Source of the DNA: Ceratotherium simum simum
Taxonomy: Eukaryota; Chordata; Mammalia; Perissodactyla; Rhinocerotidae
DNA length: 64,000 nt
Assembly (NCBI RefSeq): GCF_000283155.1
Contig: NW_004454160.1
Location: 11,192,129-11,256,128 of the forward strand
Reading direction: 5' to 3'
Shown: positions 33,532-47,300 of the stretch, piece by piece
Numbering within the stretch: the first letter of the stretch is position 1
Layout: the number at the start of each line of letters is the position of its first letter
Translations under genes and position numbers: made by a program
Notes under the pieces: generated by a model
What the model was told of the DNA's origin: nothing
Seen by the model: the letters and a program-made list of their open reading frames with translations, nothing else
The model's database searches: none

Positions 33532-35337
33532 TTAATGCAGGAAGTTAAAGAAGAGAAATCTGGAGAGACAGGAAAGGGAAGTGACAGAAAAGGCAGACAG
33601 AGAGTTAGTCAAAGCAGAGGAGACAGTGAGAAGCTTTCACCAGAAGAAGGAAACAGAAAAGCAACCCCAGCGCCCCACCCTCCCTCACTTTGCCTGATGC
33701 TGGGCTGGGCTGACCCTGCGGGGCACCATGGTTTGTGGGCACATCACAGTAAGGGGGCTGGGACACACTCAGCCCATTCATCCTTTGACTGCCAACCAGA
33801 GTAGCCTGGGGGCAGCTCGGAGCCCAGCCAGGGCCTCTGCAGGGCTGCATCCTGTCCCACCCACCCAGCCACACTCACTCGGAGCCCGATGAGTCCTCAT
33901 CCACTGTGCCTGCCTTGATGCTCATGGCGATGGGCATGACCCCATTCAGCTGCTCCTGGAGACTCTGCCGGGGCGGTGGGCGGGGAGGGGGCCCGCCCCG
34001 GCTGCCCTCACTGGCTGAGGAGCACCGAGAAGACCCTGTGCCCTGCTCCAGGGGTAGCCGTAGGAGGCTGCTCTTCTCACTGATGGTGGCCAGACACTTC
34101 TTCTTGAGGATGCCTGTGGGTCGGGAGGACAGGTGCCATGAGGAGCAGGCAGTGGGGGCATGGGGCTGCCCTAGAGAGCCCCACCAGCCACCAGGCAAAC
34201 AGGAGGTGTGAGGTTGCCGACTGGGGGGTAACGGCAGCTGGTGTGCCCCACTCACCTTTGTGAGGCTGGGCAGAAGGGCCTGGAAGGGGGCCCAGGGACC
34301 CCTCCCGAGGCAGAGCATCTCCATTCTCCCTTGGCCGCTCCTCAGTGGCCCCATTGCCACCACTATCCTTTGCTATGGTCCCAAAGTCTCCTGGCCAGGG
34401 GGCCTTCCCTGGTCCCGCGCCCCCATCTGGTGGAGAAAAGAAGTAGATGAGGCCGAGAGAAGGCAGACAGCTAGGAGAGTCACCACCCCAGTCTTGCTTC
34501 CCAGGAATCCCAGGCCCTATGCCCTCCCATTGCCCCCAAAGGCCACAGCCCTGGCGTTGGCCCACCCTTGGGGGTACTGTGCAGGGGCAGTCTCTCGGCC
34601 CCAGGCCCCAGCAGGCTGTCCCAGCCCGGCTCTCCAGGGAAGGCAGCCTCCTCCTCCTCCTCTTCCTCCTCCTCGCTGTCCGAAGAGTGGGTAGAGGCAT
34701 AGGAGCCACTCTGGTCATCTTCCAGGGACAGGTCACTGTCCGAGTCTGAGTCGGGATCTGGGAGGTGGGGAAGAGATCACAGCCGGCCCACCCGCCTCCA
34801 CCCACTCTCAGCAAAGCCCAGGCGGCTGCCCCCGCACCCCCCCCCCCCCCCCCACCCCGGCTGTCAGAGGCTTCTGTCCTCACCATGCTGCTGATCTTGA
34901 CCGTCCAGGAAGAGGCTGCCAGGGTCCCCCAGGCCAGGGGCTCCTTGGCCAGGGTTCAGTGTGGACTCCTCCCTAAGAAGACAAGGTCATGCTGGAGGGG
35001 TCAGCCTGGCCTCCTGCCCGTGTCCCATTGTCTTCTCTCTCCTGGGTTTTCCAGTTCCTGCTCCGTGTTCCTCACTGCTTCTAATTCAAGCTGCCACACG
35101 TGGCATCAGCCACGGTGTGTGCTACTCAACTCCTGGCAGCTGGCTGGCCTGGGCCTAGCACACATGGTGCTCTTCTCTCCTTCCCAGCCCTGCCATTGCC
35201 AGGGCTCACCTCAGCAAGAAGGGGATGTAGCTGGGTTGACTCTTGCCCGAGCGGCTGGCGCTGTGCAGAGAGCCGGCTGAGTCTCCATAGGGCTGGTACA
35301 GCCGCCCGTCTGCGTAGGGGCTGGGGCAGTTGTAGGA
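33532..35337 (-). CDS. CELSR2: CELSR2 exons 29-34: cytoplasmic tail
   Basis: Residues about 2642-2921. It begins SYNCPSPYADGRLYQPYGD and contains an acidic Ser/Asp stretch (DPDSDSDSDLSLEDDQSGS), nine consecutive Glu encoded by GAG/GAA repeats, a Pro/Arg-rich segment (GGPPPRPPPRQSLQEQLNG) and the end GTVDEDSSGSEFLFFNFLH. The last eight codons lie on a separate exon (33559-33532); if the final intron is kept, the protein stops directly after SGSE. Confidence 0.93.
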
Positions 35338-38300
35338 CTAGGGAGAGAACAGAGAGGTCAGTAAGTGGAGAAGCAGGATGGTGCGGCCCCAAGCTGAGAA
35401 GTGGAAGAGCTAAGGGAGCTTGCCCTAAGTTCTACCTCCCACATGCCTAGGTCTGGAAGAGAGAGGCTCCCACACCTCTGCTGCCCGCTGTTATCAGGGC
35501 CTAGTAGTGGCTGTAGCTCTGCCATAGCTGTGCCAATCCTATGCACCCCAGTACCCTGGACTCGGCTGAATAAGGGCTTGTTGGGAAAAGACGGCACCAA
35601 GACTTGTCTCCTGAGAGCATCGTGGGAGATAGGAAATTCACCAGGAGTCAGGAGGGAGTCTCAGGTGTTGAGCATTCATGACCTGATGACCTGTCTTGGC
35701 CACTTCCTCACCTTATTCTTCCAAACTCCACTCTCACTTCTCCCGTCAAAATCTTCCTCCCCACGCCCCAGATCCCCTTCTTCCCAGGCCACATGTACCA
35801 TCTCACCACCCCTCCTTCCTTCCAGAAAAGGATGTAGGGATGGAGAAAAAGGGAGACAGAAAGCACAGAGAACAGGCTCCTTGGGCCTCCTCCTCCCCGC
35901 CCCCCAAGACCCCTCCTCCACCCCCCGACCCCTGGCTCCCTCACTGAGGTCAGGGTGGACTTGGTGGTCAGAGCAGGGTCAGGGCTGGGCTTGCGGCTGC
36001 AGGTAAACTTGAGTGCTTTCCGGACCTCCTTGCTAAGCACCACGTAGGAGAGGAAGATGAAGGGGCCCTGGCAGGCAAGAGGCAGCACCTGTCTAAGTGC
36101 TTATTCGGGTCCCCCACAGCCCGGCTTCCCCTCCCATCTCCATGGGGCTCCCGCAAGGCATGGGCTGGGCCAGGTACCTGGGTGCAATTGCAGGCAGCAA
36201 AGAGGTAGTGGAAGAGGAGGGTGTCACTGTTGACGGAGAGCAGTGCCAGCAGCCACGCAGCGCTCAGCAGCAGGAGGACAGCGAAGGAGGGCCGCAGGCC
36301 CGAGCTGGGGAGAGGGGTGGGCCGTGAGTCTGGCTGTGAGGCCTCCCACACCGATGCCCGTCCACTGCCCAGGCACCCACTCCCCGTACTCACACAGGGC
36401 CTTTCTTCTCAAAGCCCTGCCGCTGGGCAGCACAGGAGGCCCGGGCCGCCAGGATGTACAGAAAGACACTCATCTAGCAGAGGAGGGGGGAGGCGTGAGG
36501 GGGATTATCAGAGGATAGACAGCCTCCACCCCCCAGGGGCCCGGCAGCCTCAGCCATTCCTAAAGGGGATCCTGAGGACACACTCAGCCTGCTCACCCCC
36601 AGCCCTTTCTAGCACTTACCGAGACTGCGAAGGCCACAGGGCCAGCAAAACTCCAGATGAGCGTATCGTAGATGGAGAGCCAGCAGAAGTCAGGGTTCCC
36701 ATAGCCCTCGGGGTCCAGGCCCACGGCTAGACCTGGGAGTACGATGACAACAGCAGAGGAAGGGGTGGTCAGAGGCTTGGGAAGCAGTCAGGCAGTCAAG
36801 TGGGCTTGTAGAGCCAGATGCAGAGGATGAAGGGCTCCACCCACCATCTGTCCATGCCACCCTTTCCAGGAGGGGGTACCCAGCCCCTGGTGGGGGTCTC
36901 AGGAGCTGGGCTAAATCAGAGGGATACCTATGGAGAACTTGGCTTGGGGCATAGGGATGTGGGGCCTCTGGCCTGGGATGTGGGCAGGGAAACCGTGGCA
37001 TGCAGGTGGACCTAGGGCAGAGGGATGCAGAATGTCAAGGCCAGGAACAGGGGTAGGGGTACCTGTGATGAAGGCAGGCACGCCCCAGCCCAGCATGTAG
37101 TAGAAGCGCATGGGGCCAGCGTTGACGTCGCGCACCTCGGTAAGCGCCCGGTATAGGTGCAAGGCCTCCAGCAGAGCCCAGGAGAAGGTGCAGAGGTACA
37201 GGAAGTGCAGCAGGATGGCAATGACCGTGCAAGCAAACTGAGGGCCCAGGCCACACCAGGTCAGTGACCAGGGCACACCCAGAGCAGGGGTTCTGCTCTC
37301 ATCAGGCAGAGGGGGAAGGCCTGGGTGTTGGGAGGTGCTTCAGGGGGAGTCTGGGCCAGAGGAAGGTACTTCTAGGGTGCTGGGGAAGTAAGGGGGAGCT
37401 AGAGAAGGGGAAACCATGGGCCAGGCACTGGCCGGGGCTCTTTATCAGTTACTGCTGCAGGAGCGCGGATTGAGAATGGGGCTCAGGGGAGGACTCAGAA
37501 GGTAGCCTGAGAAGGCTGGAAGTCGGGGAAGATCTCTGGGCGAGGAGGGACATCTTACAGGGAGGTCAGCCTGGTTGATTCCCAGGAGGAAGACCAGCTG
37601 AGCCAGGCCCAGGGCAGCAGTCAGGTTCCGTCGGATGCCATGCTGGTTGGAGCGCAGGGCACGCAGGATAGTGAGGAAGAGGAAGGTGAGCAGCAGAGCA
37701 GCCAAGGTGACCCCTAGGGCCACGTATGTCAGTGTCTTCAGTGGCAGGATCTCCCCATTCTGCAGGGTGGATGGCAGGGAACCAGGGGAATTAGGAAGGG
37801 CAGGGCCTGAGCACCCAGCCCAGTGCCCTGGGCTCCCATCCCCAGCTCTGTGGCTGCCCCTTGTAGGTCCAACCTCCCGCCGGGACACGTCCATGAGCAC
37901 GGCGAAGCTCGTCATGTGGTTGCACTGGCAGCTGACGTGGCTCTCATTGCGGAAGACAACTTCACAGCCTCGGGCTGACCAGCCACCCGTGCCACTGACC
38001 CTGCATGAGGGAGGCAGGGTCAGGAGGCAAGGAAGTGGGGCACCCAGGGGCCTGGGCTCTTGACCTAAAGCCTTGGGGGTAGGGCAGTGCAGGCTCACAG
38101 GATCGAGTGGTTCCAGAAGACACAGATGGGCTTGGTCCTCTCCTCTGTCTCCAGCAGCCGGAACTGCACGGTGACTGGCTTGTCCAGGGCACGAGGCAAA
38201 AGCTCCTCGTCGTCATGGACGCTGATGCTCACCACAGGCGTGTTGATGACAGGGCGTTTGGGAACTCTGATGTGGGGCAGGCAGGTGCACGGTCATCATA

Positions 38301-41300
38301 GTAGTTGTGTGACTAGGGGACGCCCCTTATCACTCCAAGATGCCCCCAACCCTTGGCTCCTCTCAGCAGTACTCACCTGCCTGACCCCCAGCCCCACCCC
38401 TACCCACCCACCCCGTCTCCCCAGCTGCTCACCTCAGGCTGCGCTTGTCCGGATCATAGTTATGGGGCAGCAGTCCAGCCAGGGTGCGGTAGATAATGAC
38501 ACTGGCCACAGCCTCACCCTGGCTCAGCTCTGGGTGCCGCCGCTGACGCCGTGCCAGCTCCTCTGGCTCCTGGGCCTCTCCAGGGCCAGCAGGCCTGACC
38601 ACAGGGGCCGTTTCTAGGAGCAGAACACTTTCCACTCAACTGGGCCTGCACAGATGCCCTAGCCTGGCCTTTGACCCACCCCTTGGGCCCCACTGACCTC
38701 TGAAGACAGAGTCGGGCAGAATGACCGTTGTCTCAAGATCTGGGGGCCGCTCCCCCCGCAGTGCCTCGTAGCGGGGCAGCTTGGCCCCAGCGAAGTTACC
38801 CTTGTCCAAGCGCACTACGGAGATGACTAGGGAGAGGGGTCACAGGTCAGACCTCAGGTGAGGTTGGCAGGGCCCCAGCACAGCCACCCTTGCCAGGGAC
38901 TCTCTCCACAAACTGCCCCCCAACCCAGCACCAGTCTCACCAATGTTGGGTGTGACGATGGTAAAGGGGCTTAGGTAGGTGTGTCGCATGTTCTGGGCCA
39001 GGGCGCTGGCGTAGGCCTCATAGTGCTGGAGCAGCCAGGCGGTGCCACCCTCTGTCTGCTGGATCAGCTCCCAGTGCCGCTTGTTGGCTGCATCCAGGAG
39101 GGCACTGCCCACCCGCAGCAGATTCTGGGGGTGGGCATGGTCATGGTGGGCTGTGCCCGCACCGCCACACCTTCTCAGCCCCACCACGGGGCTCCCCCCT
39201 ACCATGCCCCTCCCTCTAACCATTCCTCTTCACTTTCTAACTAAGAGCTTCCCAGGCCCTGTGCGTGGACCCACAAAGAGGTACTGCACTAGATTCTGAT
39301 TCCTCCCCGCCCTGGCACAGTGGGCAGGGCCTCTGCTCCGAGAAACCTCGTCAGACCAGGCCCCAACTCAAACATTATTTTCTATGGACACCTTGCTATG
39401 AAAAGGGTTGGGAAGAGGTGTTCTAAATTACCCAAGTGCTGGGCCATGTCTCAGGAGAGCTCATGGAGGTCTCATGCCAGCTGGGAGGTCCCCAAAGCAG
39501 GGGTGGTGAGTGTTCCCGACGCTGCCCCCAGGTTGCCAGGAGCAGGCTCGCTCACTGTGACCCCCACCTAACAGCCAGCCTTGCCCCCTCCCAGCCCCAC
39601 CTCGGTGAAGTGCACATCCTGTGTGGCGGACAGCCCAAAGCCCCGCTGGGCGCTCTCGTGGGCCAGCAGCCGTGTCGCCAGCTGGTAGGCCACCTTGACA
39701 TCACTGCCAAAGTAGCCAGCTGTGTGCTGTGTGGCGTTGCGCAGAAGCAGGGCCAGCCGCTGGGAGCGCCCCGAGTCCAGGCCTGACTCGTTCCGCTGCA
39801 GCCGCTCAGCCTAGGAAGGAGCCAGACAGGAGGGGGTGGGCAGGGAGTCAGCACAGGAAGGTGGCAGTGAGGCACCCAGAGAGCAGAACTGGAACTCGGG
39901 GGTAAAAGGGCCTCAGGAAAAGGGAGAAATGGCCTCTCCACCTGCCGGCCCCAGGAGGCAGGGGCTGGAATCCTAGAATCCCTTTCTCAAAGCTGAGTGG
40001 GCCAACTGAGACTGGGCAGGGGGAAGAGGAGGGAGGAGATGGAGATGAGGAAATTCACTTACAAAGCCCTTCAGCTCTGAGAAGGTGACTGATGTGCAGT
40101 TGAAGAGGTTTGGGGGGAGCCACCCCCTGTGTTCATCACAGTGGCGCACGGCGGTCCCTGGGGGAAGGAAGCCAAGAGGGCTGGCCTCAGGGAGAGGCAT
40201 AGGAGGCTGCTGAGACCTGGCTGAGAAGTTCTGCTGGGGGCCAGCACACTTGTAGGCCAGAGACAGGAGACAAGCAAGCAAAGGCCCTACCCTCCTGAAC
40301 ACAGGAAGACAGATGTGTAGAACACTACAGCCAAAACCTGTGCAAGACCGATCCCAACAAGGGCTATAGGATCACAGGGCACATGGCCGCCTTGAGCCCC
40401 TAGACGTCGCTGCCCCTCTCCAGCCACCACCTTGTGTTCTCTGCCACTCTCTGCTTATGAACTCTGCTAATCGTCAATCCAAGGAGCAGCGCCAGCCACC
40501 AACCTGGGGCTGGGTCCCCTGGGACAGTACCCAACATCCCCTACTCCCCAGACTGTCTTTCCAGTGGCATAACTCCAGCCCCAGGTGGTGAGCTGAGGTT
40601 GGGAACCCTGTGTGATTCGTCTCTAAATCTCTAGCACCAGCCTGTACCAGGCACACTGCAGGTTCTTCTGCACTCTTGTTAAGAGTCCAAGATGTGGATG
40701 CCCTTCATCTGGGAAACCTTGGGAGCAGAGAAACAGTAAGCCAAGGAAGGATGGGACACGGCGTCTCCAGGACCTGGAGGCCAGAAAGTGGTGTCCCAGG
40801 ATCTGCAGCCAGGGGCTTCCCACCCTCACCCCACTCTTGAGAGGCCAAGTCCTCAATATCACATCCTAGGCCTCCAGTACCTACCAAAGGAGCCTTTGGG
40901 GCAGGGGGCAGCAGCAGGCAGCCCGAAGCGAGTACGAGGCCACCAGATCCCAGCCTCAATGGCGCGTGGGCAGCTGTCGTAATTCACTGCGGGGAAGCAC
41001 ACACAGTCACCCGGGAGCAGCTGTCCCCTGCAGCTCTATCCAGGCTCCCCAGCCCTTCCTCAGCACACTCAGGCCTGTGACCAGGCCCTGCTCCTGGCTT
41101 CCCTGGGACACAGTGACCTGCCACACAGCAGGGAGGGCCACCCACCCGTCTCGGGATCCCCACCTTCACAGCCATTTGTGGTGACCTCAGCAAAAGGGTT
41201 GTCACACCGGTCACACTGGCGCCCAATGACGCCTGGCTTGCATGGACACTGGCCGTCCTCAGGGTCACAGACACGGGACAAAGAGCCTGTGGGGTAGCAG

Positions 41301-44300
41301 TCACACAGGAGGCAAGTGGCGCTGCCAGGGGGCCGATAGTGGTTCTCCTGGGAGAAAGGGGGGAAGATAGGGGTCAATGGCTCAAGCTTTCTTCCCTGGA
41401 TGCTCACTAATTCTTCCAGCTGTGGCCCCTCTGGAGATGGGCTCCCTGACCTCAGGTCCCCTCAAGAGTGGTATTCAAAATACTTAACAACTGGTAATTG
41501 ATCTGGAGTTTAACCCAGCAATTCAACACCAACCAGTCAAACAGGCTGCGAACAACCAGTACAGGTGGCCCAAGAGCTCACTGGTTAAGCATCAGTCCTG
41601 GGTCCCCCACACTCCAGACACATGAGGACAAAGATCCCCTTGCCCGCCCTGTTAGAGAAAATGCACGAGGCCCTCAGCTCTCTCTGGGAAGGCTTTCTCC
41701 CCTACCTCCCCTCAAGAGCCCAGGAGGTGTACAACAGAGGCCGAGGTGGCCGCTGTGGAGGCCTAGGTTGGCTGTCACCTTGCAGTGGCACTCGCCACTT
41801 GTCTTGTTGCAGTCTGGATCGAAGCCTTTGCTGACGTCACAGTTGCACGGGCCGCAGGTGGGATGTCCCCACCAGCCTCGGGGGCAAGGCTGGTCAATCC
41901 TGCAGAGAGAGGCCCCGGCAGGCATGAGCTCCCTCTGCCATCCCCACCTGGTGTGGCCGTGTGTGGCCCTTCTGACCCTGCCCGCAACTCAGCCAGGTTC
42001 TTGGTGCTCTGAGGGACACACCAGAGATAGGCAATGGCCACTGGGACCTGCTGCTGCATGCCCTGGTCACTTACCTGGTCTCACAGTACGGCCCAAGGTA
42101 ATTTTGGGGACACTCGCAGGTGTAGCCATGGGGGGCACTGGGCTTTCGCGTACATGTGGACTGGTGCTCACATGGATTCAGGTCACACACATTAGTACAG
42201 TTGTCCCCATAGTAACCTGGACCCAGAAAGACAGGAGAGGCTCAGTCTCCACCCCCCTCTGGTACTTTCTTCAAACCTGTCTTCATCCACCTCCTTCCAC
42301 TCTGAGCATCATACCAGCTGGCTATGGCTTTGTGGTGCAGGAGAATGAGGCTCAGACAGGTGATATGATTGGCCCCAGGTCACACAGCAGAGCCAAAGTG
42401 AGACCCCGGGCACCTGCTAACCTGCCCCATTTCCCTGGATCCCTGGCATACCTGGATCACAGCTGCAGGAATAGCTGTCCCAGTCATCGCTGCAATAGCT
42501 GTTGGCAGGACACGGGTTCGAGTCACAGGGGTCTGGCAGGCTACAACCTGGCTCCACATTGATGCTTTCCCCGCGGCTGGGATCCAGGCTGCTAACACCC
42601 TCGGGGGTCTCGCTTACCCGCACACCCTGGGAGGGACAGGGGCAGCGTTGGCCTCTTGTGGAGCGGGCCTCCAGGTGGCGGTGGGAATGGGAGGGCAGGG
42701 GAGGCTAACCTGCAAACAGCCCCGGAAGCCACGGGCCACACCACTGGCCGGCCCAGGCACTCCTCCCACTGTAATGTTGCTCAGGTGCAGCCCGTGCAGC
42801 CGGGGGCCCAGGTTTCCCTCTGCCCGCTGCTGCCCATAGTCGAAGGACAGGATGGCATGGCCGGGGCCCCCGCTGGCTCCCAGCGCCAGCTGTGCATGGT
42901 GCCAGTCGCCATCATTGGCCCGGCCTGTCTCCAGCCGGAGGGATGAGGCCTGGAGCCCTGTGCCCTCCACGCTCAGCACCACGTGGCCGTCCCGCAGCTG
43001 ACACCGGGAGGAGAGAAAGAAGGGTCCTGCCTTAGTCGGCTCTTCTTCCAGCCCACTGTACCCCTTCCTGGACCACCAAACCCATCCAGCTGCCCCGCTG
43101 AAGCCAGGGAGGAAAAGGCATTATTTCCCTCAGGCCCAGTAGATGGCAGCAGTGACCCACCAAATTGCTCCAGCTGCCTCTTCATTTCCGGGAAAGAAAA
43201 GACCCCGCCCAGCCACCTCTGAGCAGCCCCCTGGAGACTACTGCAGCCCCAGGTGGGGCCGGCCCGTGCCCCTGTCCCTCCCTGCATCACCTGCAGGGTG
43301 ATGGTGCTGCGCCCCCTGGTGACAGCCTGCAGCAGGACGCCGTCAGCCTGGCGTGTGCGGAACATGAGGCTGAGGTGCCAGGGCTGGGAGATGGGCAGCG
43401 AGAGGCCGTGCCAGGCCACCAGGCTGCTGCCCAGGAAGCGCTGCGGGGTGGCCATTTCTGGGGAGGCAGATAAAGGCAGACTCTGAGGGGCACTGCAGCC
43501 GAGTGCCCCCAGGGGTGAGATGCTCAGCGGTGGCGGCTCCATGGGAGAAGGGCACTGCCTCTCCTAGTGCCCCCTCCCCTCGTCGGCCCCGCCCACCAGA
43601 GCATTTACCTGCCCAGGGCCCAGCCCACACTGTGCCCAGGCCTGCCTCTGACTGGGCCCTTTGTCTCCTGTGCTGCCCTCTCAGGGCTCTGCCCAGACAC
43701 GCTTTTCCACCCACAGCCCAGCTCGGCTGGGCCCTGCCCACTGCCTGCCCAGACCCTGCCAGTGTTCCCAGCACTGCTGACAGCTCCCAGGGCTCGGCCT
43801 CTGACTGCTGCCCTTCCTACCCTGGGCACAGCTCTTGCCCCCAAAGCCCAGAGGGCACTCGCAGCTGAATGAGTCCCACTGGTTCACACAGGTGCCCCCG
43901 TTGTGGCAAGTGTTGCTGTCACACACATTCTTCTTGGCAGGACAGCCTAGAATTGAGAGAAGGGGGCTCAGGCGGGGGCTCCAAACAGAAAACCTGTGGC
44001 TGGAGGGGGCTTTGAGACCCCCCCACACGCAGGTGACCCCTTACCAGAGATAGCCCCTCCTCCCTGCCTTGGGCTCCTGGCCTTGCCCCAACCCCAGGCT
44101 CCCGTACCAGGCACGGTGCCGTTGTTGGCAATGAAGTCAGCCATGTCCATGTGCCGGCTGTCCACCTGCAGGTTCCTCATGCAGCCCACAAAGTGCCGCG
44201 TCCGGACAGGGAAGCTCTCGGGCAGGTCAGGCACCCCACCCAGCAGCAGGGGCCCCGTCAGATCCAGAGACCTGGGGGAGCAAAAATGCTGGTGACATGA

Positions 44301-47300
44301 AGCAGAGTGGGGAGCTTCTTCCTTCTCCCCACACCCTGCCACCAGGCCAGAGATGCGAAGCGCCTAGGTATGAGTCCACAGGGCCCTGCAGAGCAGGGCC
44401 AGGGGAAGGGGAGCACCCCAACCTGGAGCTGCTCTCATCTCCTACCACCCCTCCCCAGACCACTCCACAGGCCCTGCTCTAATGTCCGATCTCACCCGCT
44501 CCCCCCGGCCCCAGCCCTCAGAGCAGAGGGCTGAGCAAGGAAGCAAGGTTAGGGAAGGCCCCACCTGGACTGGCTCCCATTTCAGGGGCCCCCCAAGGCC
44601 CACCCTCTTGACCTTCCCTCCCTGCCTGGCCCCCCCCACCCCAGCCCTCTCCCCTGCTCACTTCTTGCTGCCACCCTGGGTGCCCTGGGCCGCACAGGAG
44701 TAGTTGCCCAGCACAGCTCCGAAGCGCAGGGCCACTCCCGTGTCACAGCCATCCACGGTCACCACAGCCACCTTTTGCTCGGATGGGCCCTGCGGGAGCC
44801 CTGTCTGGCCCAACAGTGGCTATGGACAGGGAAGGGCAGAGAAAGGCAACAGTGGGCAAGGAGCTCACTAGGTTCATGGGCCAGGCACAAAGACCCCAGC
44901 GCACACGGACACCACTTTGTGTACACACATATATACACGTGTGTGTATACACATACACGTGCACACTCACGTGTGCTCACTGACTTATGTACTTAACTAC
45001 CTTCCTTCATGTCCATTTGAGTTTGTGCCTGCCCAATGGGACAGGGAGCATCAAGCACTACCCAGTGCAGGGGGAATACCTCCCAAGGTGGCTAGTCCCC
45101 ACCCCGCCCTCCCTTTCAGCCAGAAGTGCCATGACCAGCCTCCCTAGAGGCCTGGGTGAGCACCTGAGCCAAGGACAGGACCCTCCAACTCCTTGACCCC
45201 CTCCTACACACACCTTATTGTAGTACTTCAGCTGCACCGTGTGCCACTGGCCGTCACTGACCCCTCCAGGCACGAATGGGGACACGGTGGTGGTCGATTC
45301 CCCTGGGGAAAGGACCCAGGTGAGCTGGGACACCAGATGAGGGCTGGGAATGGGGAAGGTGTGCTCATGTTTGGGGCTGGGCCCAGGTTTGGCTGGGAGG
45401 GTGTGTGACTTGCGGTCAGGGGCAAGACACATGGGGCCTCTGGGACGTGGGCAAGGACATGGGGCCATGGGGATCACCTGCAGAGAAGGTGAGCTGGACC
45501 TGCTCCTGGATCACCTCGAGGGCCACAAAGTCATGCTTCTCGTTGAAGCGCCCGTTGTACAACAGCAGCCCATCACGCTCCTTGGTGGCAAACCTGAGCA
45601 GGAATTAGGGATGGGGGCAGGAAATGGGGCACCCACCTGGACGCCAGCACCCCAGCCACCTAGCTAGCCCCTGATCCTCCGTAGGACCCTCCAGAGGGCT
45701 GACACCTTGGCCAAGGGTATAGGCCATGTGGCCAGAGTGTGGAAGATGAACCTAAACCAGAACCAGAACCAGAACCCTGGCCTCCTGGCTCCCCATCCTC
45801 GAGGGTGGGGTGGGAGGAGTGAGGTGGACCCTGGTGGTTGAGGAAGGTCTGCCGGCAAAGTGCACAGGCAACTCCAAGTGCAGAGCTGGCTCTGCCAACA
45901 ACCTGCTCCGAGCACTTTCGCTGCCTGACCTCTCACCTTGTCTACAGCACAGGAGGCACCCCAGGCTCCCACCGTGCCCCCTCACCCCCCAGTGCCCAGC
46001 CACTCACGAGAGTGCCAGGGTGAAGTGGAAGCGCTGGCGCAGGCCACGAAAGGTGATGAAGGAGCGGGCAGGGAAGCTGCGGGTGGTCACCTGGCAGTAG
46101 GGCTTCTCGAAGTCTCCGGATGGGCAGTCGCACTTGAAGCCACCCACCAGCAGATTGACACAGGTGCCCCCATTCTTGCAGACACCCGGGGTGCAACGGC
46201 CTGAGCGGGCACTCACCTCGCAGTGCTCACCTGGGTGAGAGGAAAGGCAGGTGAGTACCAAGTGCCTGAGGAGGAGGAGGGGAACTGGGACTCCTTCCCA
46301 CCCAGTGATGCATCCCATGGTCTCCTGGGACCCCCAGAATACCCCCCAACTCTCCCAGGCTTCCCCACTTCCTCTTATGTGCCCATCTTCCCTGAGATCT
46401 ATGAAACCCCGGCCCTTGTGGGGGCTGTGCTTGGCCCACTGGGCCATTCCCACCACAACCTCATATACCACTCCCCTGCAAGTCCCTTGAAGCTCCCAGT
46501 CCCTTCCATACCCCTGTTTGGGCCTCAAAAGCACAGGCCTGCAAGGTCCCTGGTCATAAGGCCCAGGTCCTGGTAAACTTCGGCGTCATGGCTACCGAGC
46601 AAGTTTGGGGGTGTTCTGGCCCCTGCAGGGGTGAATGCGCATGGAGGGAAGGGCCTGTAGAACAGCACGAGGACTGGTGCCAAACTCCCTTCCTCCCTCC
46701 TTCCCACTGGTGCTTTTGTCCCTGTCAGGCGCCAAGATCAGTCTCCCTCCCTGGGGATGAGACCAGGCTTCCACTGGGATTTGTCAGAGTTATGGGGGGT
46801 GGGGGGAGCTAGGGACTCCCCAGGAATGGAGAAGGGAACTCCCACTCTGAGCCCTGGGATCCAGACTGAGGACCTCTGTGCACCTGGGAGATGCTAAGAG
46901 AGTGGAGAACAGAGCCCTGGGAGCAGACCAGGATTCACTGGAGGAGCTGAAAATTCCAACGACATCAGATGGGAGAATCCACCCCTTTCTCTCTCTCCCC
47001 ATTCCCAGATTCTAGAGATAGGTTCTCAGCTCTGTGCCTAGTGACCGGTTCTTGTTTCCATGGAAACTGTTGTTCGCCTACTCCAAGCCCCCCCTCCCTA
47101 TCCTCCTGGACAAAGACTCCCCTCCCCTCTCCCCAGCCGCCCCTCCCCTCCCCACCCCCCCAACAGCAGCTGAAAGGAGTCAAGTCTGGCAAGTTCTGGG
47201 CAGGAAGATGCATCAGGGAAGGCAGTGGGGCCTGCCTGCCACTGCTGGCAGAGTCAGTGGGCATGGCTCTGAAGGAGAGGGAGTGAGGCCTAAGGCACTG

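Noticed and set aside
41498..42562. 354-codon + strand reading frame
   Set aside because: It runs antisense over CELSR2 exons 11-13 and their introns in GC-rich sequence; the translation has no recognisable domain and the minus-strand exons explain the region.
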